In this document: one piece after another, positions 13,160 to 25,400 of the stretch | Numbering within the stretch: position 1 is the stretch's first letter | Layout of the letters: every line of letters begins with the position of its first letter | NCBI GenBank assembly: GCA_013397795.1 | Contig: VZTJ01004697.1 | Coordinates: 786,649-850,648, forward strand | Direction of reading: 5' to 3' | Length of the DNA stretch: 64,000 nt | Origin: Orthonyx spaldingii | Lineage: Eukaryota; Chordata; Aves; Passeriformes; Orthonychidae | The notes under the pieces: model-generated | What the model saw: the letters and a program-made list of their open reading frames with translations, nothing else | The model's database searches: none | Told to the model about the DNA's origin: nothing | Translations under genes and position numbers: made by a program

Positions 13160-13225
13160 TTTTCCAAGTTTCAGTTTCTTCAGGCAAAATGGGGAATAGC
13201 CAACATCTGTAAAAGCACTTAGAAT
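13160..13225 (-). repeat. Decayed MIR/L2-like fragment
   Basis: Read on the plus strand it gives 'aagtttcagtttcttcaggc', then 'aaaatggggaatagcc', then 'aaaagcacttagaa'. This is the familiar reverse-complement order of MIR/L2-type amniote repeats (cagtttcctcatctgtaaaatgggg ... aagcgcttagaa). Recognition is by memory of the consensus order, and copies in birds are old and diverged. The strand is given by that order. Confidence 0.4.
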
Positions 13226-15606
13226 TTGTTGTTATTATGAGAACTTTTTTTTCCCTCACAGAAATTGGCATTCCGGTAGATGCAAGTGATGTCACTTAGA
13301 TGTTTATCTGTTGTGTGGCTCTATTCCTGGAGTAATATTTCCACTGAGAATTGTTTGCCCTGAAATGGTTTTGACCCAAGAGCAACTGTAAGCATGAAAT
13401 TGGTGTAATTGTTTCTGCCTTCAAGAGTGCTTACAGAAAAAGGACAAAACCAAAACTAACGAGTGAAAAAAATCTATGACCAGGTACAGTAGCAGGAAGT
13501 TCAGGTAAGGTTGACAGCTGTTGTTTTGACAGGCTTGTGTAATAATTCCAAAGTGGTTCAAAGCTGTAGGAGCCTGCAGCAGGCTTGCAAGCTGACATAG
13601 CCTCTTAACCTTCAGTTTTAGGCACAAACTTTCTCTTCTGATCAAAGATCTTGGATAGGCTTGTCACATCTCAAAAAAGCCCCTGTAACAGAGGGCATTT
13701 TATGTGCTGTGTGAAATGAGCCAACATCTTCAGAAAAACTCCTCAGTTTCTTAACTAGACCAAAGGGAAGGCAGTGCCCAAGCAGGAAGCCAGCGCAGGT
13801 CAAAAAATCTCAGCTACAATTTGCAAGATGGAAGGTAAGCAGATACCCTGCCCAGTACTTGTGTCGGGGTAGAACTGGCCTAGAGACACACACGCTGTCA
13901 ACAGGCTCCCTTTGTGCTTCACAGTGCTGCTGTACCCTTTCACTTATACCTCCCTGCTTTTTCCCCTCAGGATAGCTCCCACCACTCCCTGATATGGTCA
14001 TTCCTTACCTGGACTCTCCATTTTCCCACAGTTTCAAGAGACCCTCCTCCTTTCTGGGCAACCAGTGTCCTGTAATCGTTTCCCAAAGAGGAGAAACCGA
14101 GAAGCGGGCATTTGGTCACACTAAAATGCGTGGGCTTTGACCCTTTCATGTGGGTATACTGATGCTAATGAGGGACTTGGCATCGTGCAGAAAGCATGGA
14201 TGCTTTGTGAATAAAGCATGTGTGCTGCTTTCCCTTAAGGATAAACTTCGTTCCATGTTTTTCATACACTGCTACTTTAGTTTCTTCAAAATAAAGGAAG
14301 CCACCTTACTCCCACTGCTGCCAGCATCTTTCAGCTTCCCTCTGGGGTCAAGGCTCGTTTCAATGTATTCTCTGCTTCAGCCCCTGTCCCCCCTTTCCCC
14401 TGCTGCTACATAAAGACTGTGTGACTGTCCAGTGTCGCACAACACTAATGCCTTCCAATTTAGGAAGCAAGCAGCAAGCCCAACTACTTTTATAAAGTCA
14501 GCTCTTTAAGAACTATATTTAACAATATCCCCACAGAAAATAGCAAGGCATATAGAGTTAAAGCAAGCTGTCCTTCAGCTTTACAGGCACTGGCAAAATA
14601 CTTTCAAAACTGATATCTCGTTTTAGCCCATAAATAGGTGCAGCAAGCTTCCTCTGAGCAGCAGCCAATCATCCTCATGGAAATTTCTTCAGATTTTAAA
14701 AGCAAAAGTCAAATCAGGGTTTGCACTTCAGAGAAATTAATACTACTCTCAGTGGGTTTGTAGAAGCAGACTTTACTGGAACAAATTCAATTGTCAACAC
14801 CTAGTGCCATTTTTGGTGACTTAACTTTTCTTGATTGATCTACCAATGCCTCTCCAGAAGGGCATGGGTCTGATGTTATATCTGCATAACCCCATGCAGG
14901 TGTCTTGGATATTACAGAAGTGCCTAAAATAGCACTACATGCCTCTGTGCTTGCCTCTAAGTCCCATGCTGCTTAAGCCTCAGCTCTGATGTGTAGGAAA
15001 AGGCACTATGTTGCTTCAGGTCTCATTATTGGGTGAAGTATTAAGTGAAATTTTGACAGCTTACAAGCTTTATAAATGTCAGAGGTGGTTTTCAACAGAG
15101 GCAGAGCTAAATGCCATGTCTAGTATTTCAACATAAAAGTATCACCTTGATTCATTCCTTTGGTCAGAATGTTCCTGTTGTAAGGTTTTAAACCCGTTAC
15201 CCTCCTTGCTTCAGTAACAGGTACTGTATGAATCATCAAGTGTTCTCAAATGTTTGGACTATCTTCACACACATGTATTAATGCAGTTAAGGTTTATAAA
15301 ACACCTGTAATGGTGATTTAGTAGCATGAAAAATATTCCTTGTTGGGAAGGGTTGCAGTCTGTACTTCTTGGTGCATCACTCCAGCCATGGGTCACCTTT
15401 AGCTTCCATTGCATGGCTGAAACTTGGAAGCCACCTTCTGCTGTAAGTTCAGACAATGAGACAACAATAAATAGTTGCCATTTTACCGTACCGTGGACAA
15501 CTTATCTGCCTTAATCCCAAAACTATTGGCATTGCTTCTTTCAACTTTGTTCTGCGATAAATCGGCTCACTTGTCAATTCCAGAAATGGAAATTTATTCT
15601 GTGGTT

Positions 15607-15626
15607 TTAGGGACACGTGTCCCTAA
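15607..15626. promoter_or_regulatory. Perfect 20-bp palindrome centred on E-box CACGTG
   Basis: The sequence ttagggacacgtgtccctaa is identical to its own reverse complement over all 20 bases. Its centre is CACGTG, the E-box bound by USF, MYC/MAX and related bHLH factors, embedded in ACACGTGT. It could serve as a dimeric binding site. It could also be chance, since no neighbouring promoter feature is seen. Confidence 0.35.
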
Positions 15627-17283
15627 TAAGTCAGTTTCTCACAATTTAGAGAAGCCTGAGGAGAATGAGAGAAAAGTAGTTGATTATCTCAAATCATATT
15701 GAAGCGTGTTTGGGTGCAAGGTGCATCTCAGTGGATTTGCTGCTGTGCAGCACTGAGCTTCTCCATCAGGAATGTGTGTTAGTTTCTGTGAGCTTTCAGA
15801 CCAAAATAGTTCTTGGCTGCTGAGGAGGAATGAAAACAAACATAAAGAACCTCCTTCCCATCATGGGAGCTGGGTGATATGATGTCTTTTGAATGAGGTT
15901 TTTACTTAAAATCTTGCTGGATTTAGTGACTGGTTGAGGCAAATATTTCCATACAAATGTACTGGTAATAAACCCAGTATCTTTGGTCCAGAGTCTGAGG
16001 GAGCAGGACTGCTGATTTTTTTATGCTCATTTTTATGTGGATAATAGGTAGCAGATAAGAAAAAAAGTTTCTGAGGGTTGCGAATGACATCTCAAAAAAG
16101 AAAAAAACACTTCACTAAGTTCTTGGCATGGCAGTGTAGTGTATGCATAAGGATATGAAGGAGCCAGTGAGAAATTTCAGAGCTCCAATTGCCCTTATTT
16201 ACTGTCTTAACTGCGTGAGGCATATGGTGGGTTTGTTTTGTTATAAACATTGGTCTGACTTAGCTACAAGAGGCAAGTGACACTTCTTTCTGGAGACGGG
16301 ATTCATTTGCACTTTTGTTTGACACATTTGGACTAATCAACCCAAATGACATCATGGACATCAAATTGTGCTGGCATACATCCTAAAAATGATCCTGTTG
16401 GAAACTTCCAGCTAAATTTTCATCAGTGGAAAATGTGCTTTCAGCAAAAGCAAAACTTTATGTGACATCATGATAAGGTTAAAAGTTTTTCTGTCAGAAA
16501 ACTCTAAAAATTCTGTATGGTCTCCTATCCTACCTGAGAGCTTTTTAGATTGCATAGTTTGTTACTTGTTTTGTTCAGCGTTTTGCTGACCCACAGCACT
16601 TCCCTCCTCATCCTTCAGAAGGAGGAGAAAGCCAAGACTTATAGAGTGATAGGAGACTCTTGGATCATCATATCAGTATTATAGCCCATCTTGTGACGGA
16701 GAAACTTTACCTCAGCTTGTTTGGTGCATTCTCTAAAGGATCCTCGCCAGCTTCTAGCTGGACAGCTGCTATCACCTCACGTGGTTTTCTGAGGCACAAA
16801 TGAAAGATTAGCAAGAAACTGATAGATCTGGGACTGGAGGCTCTCCTGTGAATGTGGGACAGAGAAGAATTTTCTTTTTTAAATTTAGAGAGCTTTAAAA
16901 GTTTAAGGCAACTTCTAAATAAATAGTTGTGTCCTGTTGAGCTGTTCCTTCTGTTAGCCAAAACAAAATGCAGAAACTGCCTAAACTTGGAGTGTGATGG
17001 TTTGTTCATAAGAGGTTCCTTTTTTTTTGCAGAATATTCCATTTCCACAGCTTATTTTTCCTTACCATAGCATCAGCTAGTCTTTAGGACTTGACTACGA
17101 GATCTTGTCTCACATTGGGTCTAAGACATTGCTTTATACAATTTTCATCAAGAAAAACCACCCTCAACAACAAAGAATTGTTGTTGGTTGCTATCAACTT
17201 TTTGTCTTTTGTTGTTTCCCTGCTCTATTTGATGTGCATTTTTGTAATATGTTTTTCTAAGCCACTCAACCTCGTTTTCATGG

Positions 17284-17357
17284 GTTTTTTTGTTGTTGTT
17301 TGTTTGGGGATTTTTGCTGTTGTTTTTTTGCTTTGTTGAGGTTTTTTGTGTGTGTTT
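17284..17357. repeat. G/T-rich low-complexity tract
   Basis: Runs of T broken by G in patterns such as ttgttgttgtttgtttgggg, continuing to ttttttgtgtgtg. Low-complexity sequence of this kind recurs at 24.0, 26.6 and 48.4 kb in this window. It accounts for the K/Q/N-rich reading frame on the opposite strand here. Confidence 0.8.
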
Positions 17358-18568
17358 TATACCATGGACAGCAGATCTGAAAATTCTGCTCATTTTTCAT
17401 GTGCACAGTATATTTGGTCAGGTTGATAAAACTGAAAAAAAGCTGAATCTCTAACTTTTGGAAAGAAAACTCAGAGGATTACCATCCTATTCAGCCTACT
17501 TCTCTGTGCAGTCTGCTGAACTGCTTCAAAATAAGGAATTGTGGCTGATCTGAGTAGTAGCATAAACCCCTTAAATAAGTTTGTCTTTCAGGTACATAAA
17601 AATGTTAATTCCTATGCATATATTGCAGAAATTAAATGCTGTATGGACTGTTTTCTAATAGAAAGTTTGTTCTTCTCTGGCTTAGACATCATTATACTTG
17701 TCGTTTCAAGAATTTTTCAAAATATTTGATTTCTATGGGAATGTATGGGGAACTACAAGTTATTTTGCATTCTGTTGCTACAAGTGGGGGAACTAAATAT
17801 TTGTTGAAGGGATTTTGCTACTGTTACTCGAGAAAAAGATGCTTCTGAAAGAAGGCTAAATAATTTTTTGTGCAGTTGGCCTCCAGGTACCCTCAGACAC
17901 AAAAACCCTCCAAACATAAAATGGGGTGGACAGGGGAGTTAACTGAGGGTTACTGATGTATAGAAACTGTTCAAGAAGAAAACTCAGCAAAATCAAGATA
18001 TCTAGATTTTATTGTGATAGAATGGAACTTGTAGCTTACCCTAATTGCCTTGGATCAGTTCAAAATACGTCCTTGGAATGATGTTAGGGACTTTTTAATT
18101 ATATTCTCCCCTCTGCACGCAAGATTGGAGTGCTAAAGTTGGCTGATAGGAGGAATCTCTCCTGGTACTCCCTCTGGGTGAGCCCTGGTTATACCCGGGA
18201 GCTGGGCAGGGTTGTTTGGAAGGCAGCCTGTTGTGCCGTGTCCTGCTGGGACCTGTGTGCTTCAAAGTGCCCTGGTGACTAGCCAGGGCAGCTGGCATCT
18301 TTTACATGAGGTGAGAGGCTTTTAACACAGTGGGGGGCAAAGCTGGGCTCTCTCTAATACTGCCCATAGCCCCAAGGACAGTACTGAAGCCAGCATTAAT
18401 GAGAAATATCCCTTTACCTGTAGCAAAACACATCATTTTGTTTGGCTGAGGTGGTTAAAAGTACGAGTTGGATTAGATTGGGAGTAGGTGTTCTACCTCT
18501 GCAAGATGATGCAACTATTATTAATATTGACTTATTCTTTTCTACTAATTTTATATTGCACAGAGTGT

Positions 18569-18632
18569 AAAAAAAAACCAAAAAAACAACAACAATGAAA
18601 AAAACAAACAAAAAAAAACCCAACCCAACAAC
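18569..18632. repeat. A/C-rich low-complexity tract
   Basis: A runs interrupted by C (aaaaaaaccaaaaaaacaac, acaaacaaaaaaaaacccaa). It is the strand-reversed counterpart of the G/T tract 1.2 kb upstream. It gives a hydrophobic F/V-rich false reading frame on the minus strand. Confidence 0.85.
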
Positions 18633-19409
18633 TCAGTGCAGAATAATGAAAGAGAAACACAATTATTATTTATAAAAATAGCTGTTTGGAAGTACTTGTC
18701 ACTAACCTTCATGTGATCCCAATCAGGCTTACAGAAAAAAAATTATAGATGGAAGCAATATTACATCAATGATTAAGAGATAAGTCCAAGAGCAATAACA
18801 TTTGCAACAGAAATTTTTGAGTGGAGGTTACAGAAGCTGTAATTTATGCAATATGTTTGAATTACTATCAAGCTTTGCATTGTGTAGAAGAGATTGACTT
18901 GTACTTGTAGAAGAATAGAGCACTGTACCATCTGAGAGGAATATTGAGCTGAATTGGAAATGTATATCAATAAAAAGGGTTTGGAATTATGGAATCAGAA
19001 TTTTAAAAATATCCCAAGACTCTAAACACTCGTGCTTTAGGGAATACCAGTTTGCAGACAATTGTTTATTCTTGGAGTATTTGAGCTCTTGGGAATTGTT
19101 TTGTCAAAACTGCCTAGAAGTTGGATTTCTCCCTTTGTAGTATCTGGTTCTGACTACCCTGCAGACTAAATTGTTCTATAATCCCATCCCTCTTTCTAAA
19201 AGTAAAATAGGATTAAAACATATTTACAAATATAGTAAAATTAAATCACTTGGTATATGTATAAAATAATGTTGTTAGTTGCTGATACTGTTAATCAGAG
19301 CAATTATAAAAATCTTACCATGTAGAAGTGGGATTATAGTTTGATATGCCAGATGTTAAAAGCAGAACCAAAGATACTTTTCCTAACATAGACGTTTGGT
19401 GGCTGGATT

Positions 19410-19411
<2 letters not shown>

Positions 19412-19450
<39 letters not shown>
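19412..19450. repeat. Uninterrupted (T)39 run
   Basis: Thirty-nine consecutive T after 'ggatttc' and before 'ggtacattta'. On the minus strand it would be a poly(A) tail, but the minus-strand sequence just before it has no AATAAA within about 40 bases and no matching short direct repeat at its two ends, so a retroposed mRNA is not supported. Long pure runs are length-unstable in assemblies. Confidence 0.9.
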
Positions 19451-19451
<1 letters not shown>

Positions 19452-22152
19452 GTACATTTACTCACAATCTTCCTAAACCTTTTCAGATAGCCTTATGTAA
19501 CATTCAATCACTAAAATAAGATTCACTGAATAAGGATATAGTTGCTGATATTTAAATCTAATCTGTTATTTCACAGAAAGTATCTGAAGTCAAAGTCTGA
19601 GTTCTCAAGAAGTGTTTGTTTGATCTTGGAGAAGATATCCCAGTGATTAATGTTAACGATGAGGTGTTGATTGGTGCTCTGGAGAACCTATTCATAGAAA
19701 CAATAGACTATTATACTCTCCTTTAACTACCATATAACAATATTGAAGTTTTATTCCATAGAAACAATAGCCTTATTTATACATCCCTGTCTGCCTCTGA
19801 ATCAGCATTGCAGTATCTGGCTTCCTATGAGGTCCGAAGTGCCCATTAACAATTTCGGGGCTTGAAGAGTTCAGTGCTACCAAGGTACAGCAACAAGCGA
19901 ATGGAATTGTTCAGTCTGACCATCTTCTGAAGCTTACAGGAGAGCAACTGAGCACTAGAGCTGCTGGCTGGGTTTTGTAGTTCATTGAGAGGTGCACTAA
20001 GATTTGAGACAACCATGCTGAATGTTCTTCTTTGAGTAAGACTGAACAAGCCCTTTCAATGTGTTTCATGCTGTTGCCAATGCTAAGCAGCATCAGATGC
20101 CCCAGGTTTCTTACTGAGACCAAAATCATTCACAAGCATCAAATTCAACAGACCTTAAAAATAACTACAGCATCTGCTCTTTCCAAAGGTGGATATTTGG
20201 TCCCAGAGGCCTAACAGAATTTTGGTGTAGTAACCTTACATTATTGTTGTTAGGCTATTTTGAGTTGTTTCAGTTGAGCTGTCCACTGAAGCTCTTGCAG
20301 ATTATGGAATATTCAGGCACTGAATGTATGAACTGAACAGAGCACAGATTTATCTTATTCATGCTTCTTTGATGTAAGAATAAAGAAGCAGGCCTGAAAC
20401 CCTTCCTTCTGCTGCTAGTGTGTGAATGGTTGTAATTTAGATTTTCAAGAAGTGAAAGCATAAGCTATGTGTAAAGTTGGGGCAAAAGACAAAGTTACCA
20501 CAGAATCTACACCAGAAACTGCTACCTCAGTTATTTGTATTTAGTTCTAGAAATAGAGATCTTTTCTAATATAACTGATATTGTGCTCATTTTCTTACAC
20601 ATAACAAATTACTATTAATAACATTTTTAAGTCAAATACAGAGCTTCTGCATTATGCTCGGTGAACAAACTTAAGCTGATACAGAAACAAAAAGATTGTA
20701 GATGACAGTGTCATTTCATTAGTAATGAATTTTTGCACACTCAGATTCCTTGGCATTATATTAAAATTAGGCATGAGTAGGGAAGTATGTCTTTCAATAG
20801 CTCATCCACTTACTCCTCTCTTGATCTTGTCTTTGCACAGAGGTGCAGCATTGGAGGGAGGAAAGAGGATTCTTTATGCTGTGTAAAAAATGCACATAAA
20901 AATTAAATAGTCTGAGTGATTTAGACTAGAGTAGTAACTTGCATTATGTAACCTTAATGTTTTTCATCTGGTATTAGTCACCTTAAACTGACAATAACAT
21001 GGTGCAGCAACGACAATAGTTATTTAATGTTTATTTACATACAGCACACATAGCAGATTGAAGAGGGCTTATCTGGGACCACTTTCATTACTGTGGAGGT
21101 TGAGCTGCATCCAGCTCATTTTTACTTAAAACCTTGTTTCTGAATTGCCTTTCTCTGTTTATTAGTACAGCTCATTTTTTGAAACTCTGCAGACAGAAGG
21201 AAGGAAATTATCCTTCTGGACTGGAAGAACCCTTCAGTTTGGAGAATAGGCACAGGAGATTTTGATAGCTACCAAGACCTTTGATTTTGGTTGTTACCAA
21301 GGCTTGTTGAAGACAGTGAGCTCAAGGAACTTAAAAATGAGGGTCTAGCGTAAATATTAACCTGTTTGAAGGATGAAGGAGGGCTTTCAGTTTGCATGCA
21401 AGATTGAAACTCAGACCTGTGGTCAGAATGACAGGCTGTAGCCAATTGAAGGAGCTGTAGAAGTAAAGACCATAGAACTACAGACCTACTAAAGGTGGAT
21501 AGGGAAACAAGGGGTAAGAATTGTCATGGGAATTGGGAAGGGAAATCCAAGCAAACTGCATGGATTTTCTTCTTTGAAGCAATTGATTGGGGTTTTGAGG
21601 AAAAAAAATAGTATGAATACAGACAAGAGTGAAAAAAGCAGACAACAGGCCTGTGTTAGCTCAAGTGTAGATTGATTTTGAGCAGCTTTGTATCTTGATT
21701 TGTGGGTGTAGTGTGAGAGGGAGGACTACCAATAAAGAGCATTGTTACAGTGGAATCCAACTTGAAAAAAGAGGATTGTTTTCTATAGGCCAAAAAATGG
21801 CAGCTGAACAAAAAAGAAAGGAAAATGTAAATAAGGGCAGACCTTTATATATGTATATATTTGAATTTATTAGCTGCCAACATTCTCAAACAGAAATGGA
21901 ATTTGATACATTATATTCCTAGTTTTATGTATTTCACTCCTACTAGAATTCCTCTGAAAGATGGTTTGTTTGAACATTGGTCTGGTTTAATGTTTGTTTG
22001 ATTTAAAAATGCAGAGCATAGAGTAAAAGAGAAGACAAGATATTTCTCCAAGTTGAGAGAGCAAGCATTCTGGCAGTATCCCTAACCAAAGTTACATTAA
22101 CCCTTGCTGGAGCCTCAGGAAGGCACCAACCAGTACATATGCAAACTTCCTG
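19451..22152. other. Unique noncoding DNA
   Basis: No gene or named repeat is supported. Overlapping open frames on both strands at 19846-20214 have no domain I recognise and no shared frame that would suggest a decayed gene. The remainder is AT-rich with ordinary short homopolymers. Confidence 0.5.
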
Positions 22153-22410
22153 AGGGAATGGCATGAAATTATGTCGGGGAGGTTTAGGTTGGATATTAGG
22201 GAAAGGGTCTTTACCCAGAGGGTGGTTGGGCACTGGAACAGGCTCCCCAGGGCAGTGGTCACAGCACCAGCCTGACCAGTTCAAGTGTTGGGACAATGCC
22301 CTCAGGTACATGGTGTGACTCCTGTGGGTGGTGCTGTGCAGGGCCAGGAGTTGGGCTTTGATGATCCTAATGGATTCCTTCCAACACAGAATATTCTGTG
22401 ATTATGTGAA
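22153..22410 (+). mobile_element. CR1 LINE, 3'-end fragment
   Basis: Typical 5'-truncated avian CR1 copy. It begins in a 'gagggaatggcatgaaattatg' region and passes through 'ggggaggtttaggttggata', 'cactggaacaggctcccc', 'aggtacatggtgtgactcc', 'gggctttgatgatcctaatg' and 'attccttccaacacagaat'. It finishes in the degenerate tail tattctgtgattatgtga at about 22392-22409. CR1 is a non-LTR retrotransposon that inserts by target-primed reverse transcription and leaves an 8-bp tail repeat rather than poly(A). Minus-strand open frames here are shadows of the repeat. Confidence 0.95.
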
Positions 22411-25400
22411 GCTGTCACATTATTTAAAAGTAAATTTTGGAAATAACATAGGTTTGTACAGAGAACAATAAAAATCCTGTCCCACTATCACAATATTACA
22501 GAAAGCAATCAGTCACTGCTGCCTCTTTCCATGTGCATCTGGATCATCTTGGATATGTTTAATAAGAACACTGTTAAATCCATACTTCTGCAGTCTCAGG
22601 CAGACTTTATAAAGTCATGATATGAAGGTTTCCTCTCAGGGCTTTTCTTTTTTTCTGATTCGCCTGGGAAACTGCTTTTGGTGTTGAGGAAATTACGATG
22701 TCCTTCTCTCAGATCTCAATTCCAGCCAAGACAAGTCCTACCAGCCGTCATGCACAGGAGCTTTCACAACCAGAAAGGCACTGTGGAATATGTTTAATGT
22801 CTCATTGAGCTTGATCTAATACCACCTTAAGTATTTTCTGAGTCATTTTATGCATTCTTCATGTAGGAGTGCATTTTAGTGTGTGCTTACTCGTTCTACT
22901 TCTTTCTCAATTCTATATTTTCCTGTGTTTAAAATGGTGATTAATTACTTGATGGTTTCAGGTGCAGTAATTCTGCACCACAAGATTCTCATCTCAAAGA
23001 TCACTTTTCTTTAACCAAAGAATTGCACTACATTCAAACAGATTATTACTCATTCCAGTGTATTGAAACAATATGGAACTGTCTCCTCAAATCCACACAG
23101 GTGTACTCTGTTCAGGTTTCACTGAAATCAAATTATTCCTTGCATATCTGATCTATCATTGCTTGGCACTTGAAAGAGAGATCATATCCATTGCCCTGTT
23201 TAATTTTATCTTAGTTTGTTTGCTTGTGTTAGAATGGGTAGATGATATAATCATGTCCCTTGTTTGCTGGCTTTTTGGGTATTGCAAATCTTTTTTTGAC
23301 TTTTAACACATGCATCCTGTTGGTCATTTTTGCCGCATATGACCCATCACAGCCTTTTTCTTAGAATCCATTTCAAAGTTGTTGGAGTGATGTGCTCATT
23401 TCCTGTCTTTTTAAGTTCAGGCCTATTCTTTTTTTATCTTGGGAACTTCATTTAGTAACCCAGGGTCTCTTAAGATCAGCAGTGAAAGGCTCCACCACAT
23501 TTTCTTGCTAAAGAGGTGGTGTGAGTATGACATCATTCATCTGTACTAGACACTGACTCATAGGCATTTGACCCGAGGGTGGAACTCAGGAACAGGGGTT
23601 AACATGAAGTCAGCTGCGGTTGCACAATGCCTTTCACAGTTGTTCTCTCTCTCCTTTTTTTAAACCATCTAAATAATTGCAGAGTGCAGAACATAACGAA
23701 GTGCAGCAATCAGGGCAAACATTGCTTTTGGGGCTCTTCCAGGGTGCGTTGTAGACCACAATGAAAAAGAGCAGGAAAAAAAATGTGATAGATTATTAGA
23801 TTTTACCTTTGGATGTAGAAATAGCTTTGTTTGGTAGCCAGAAAAAGAAAAACAAGTTTGTTTTAAAACTGTAATATCATACAAATTGTTTCATTCATTT
23901 TTGCTGTGAAATACTAGACCTGGTTTTAGATTTTCAGAGCAGTAACCATATTTTTATATTATACCATTGAGGCATTGTTGACATATTAGTATCTAACACA
24001 TGTTTTGATTTGTTCTTTGTTGTGGGGTTTTTTTTTGGTTTTTTTTTCCTCCTGAAACTTTTTGGCTATGTTTTCACATTGTCCACAGTTTCTTTGTGGA
24101 ATTCTTTGCTTCATATTCTGGCACAGGGTCTGGTCTCCTCCTTGTGAAATACAGCCGGAGCACGCTTTTAAGGGCTGAAAGTCACCAGTGATGGAACTTG
24201 CAAGAACATCTGTAATATTAAGAGCTCTAGAAAGAGAATTACCTGTTGGCCTCTCCAGTTTCGTTCACTGTTTGAAACCTGGCAGAATTTGTCATTCAAT
24301 ATTATTCTGGGACATTAGAAAATCTAATATTTCCCTAGTTAAATCAATGGAGCAGTGATTAGTTTCTGCTTTTGTTGTCAACACTTAGCAGGAGCCTGAT
24401 GGCTTCTCTTTGTGGAGCATAGGGAAACACTTCTGTTCTCCCCAGCAGACATTTGGGTTGGTTCATTACCTCAGCTGGGGAGTGTGGCTGAGCCTTCCCC
24501 AACTATAAGGATACAGGGAGCCCAGCTGGAGGTAATGCCATCAAGGGGAGCATTGCTCAGGACTAACTTTTTCCTGGATGTCCCTGTCAGCTAGAACTGG
24601 TTTGATGTAGGTCCTCTTTATCCTTTTACAACATGCGAAACAGGCTTTTCCCTGCTTCAAAAGCTGTGGAGAGCAGTAAACACAGAGTTTGTTTATTTTT
24701 GCTTACTGGTGAGTGCTGTGTAAGTATTATAATCAAAAGAGAAACAGTTGGAAAAAACCACTAACTTCCAGATTCTGGAAATCTTCTGAGTCTTGTAAGC
24801 AACTTTACATTAGCATGGTTTAATGCAATGCTTCAAATATTTTTCGAGGTGGTGTGTAATTATTTAGCATTTGTCTTTTCAAGTCTCTGAAAATTAGCTT
24901 ATAAATGGGCAAGACAAGTAGGGATTTATATTTGGAAATACGAATTTCTGTTACAGGACATTTTGTAAGAACAAGTGATTAAAGTTAGGGTTGTTATTGA
25001 GGAAAGGTGATAACCTAGGTCTAATTTTGAAAGATACTCTTTTTCTGAAAATAATCCAATTGTTTATAACACATGAGGCTAGTCTTCTCCTCTCCCCAAA
25101 TTTTAAGCCTTGTAGATGACTCCTCGTTTTAATTAGAAAGTGCATTACGTATTTCACTTCATGGCTCATATGGGTAAATATATTTTAGTAAACTTCTTGA
25201 GTAAATGAACAATGCTCTTGCCCTTAGGAAAGTTCTTGCTGTGTAAATGCAGTGTCTGCTTCTTGTCTCCACTCAGCTGGTTCAGCAAAAGGTTTAAGCA
25301 CACACTTGCTTTTGTGTACATGGTAGGACTTTAAGAGGTTTCTTAATTGAGGGCCTTTGTCCCTGACGGCTGATTTCTGGTTGAGTAAAAGACAGAAAAT

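Larger units (their letters stand above)
13226..19411. other. Long unique noncoding stretch
   Basis: Six kilobases without a supported gene. It contains a 20-bp palindrome at 15607-15626 and G/T-rich and A/C-rich low-complexity tracts at 17284-17357 and 18569-18632, listed separately. The minus-strand open frame of 113 codons at 16707-17048 and others nearby show no domain. A weak MIR-like phrase (tagcccatcttgtgacggag near 16682) was not considered firm. Confidence 0.5.

Noticed and set aside
16320..16500. Old repeat suspected from 'aaattttcatcagtggaaaatg' and two 'gacatcatg' words
   Set aside because: No consensus order could be followed over more than about 20 bases.
16660..16715. Possible MIR tail ('tagcccatcttgtgacggag')
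   Set aside because: Too short and diverged to separate from chance.
22805..22827. 'ttgagcttgatctaat', similar to the miR-218 mature sequence
   Set aside because: Mismatches in and after the seed and no hairpin partner on either side.
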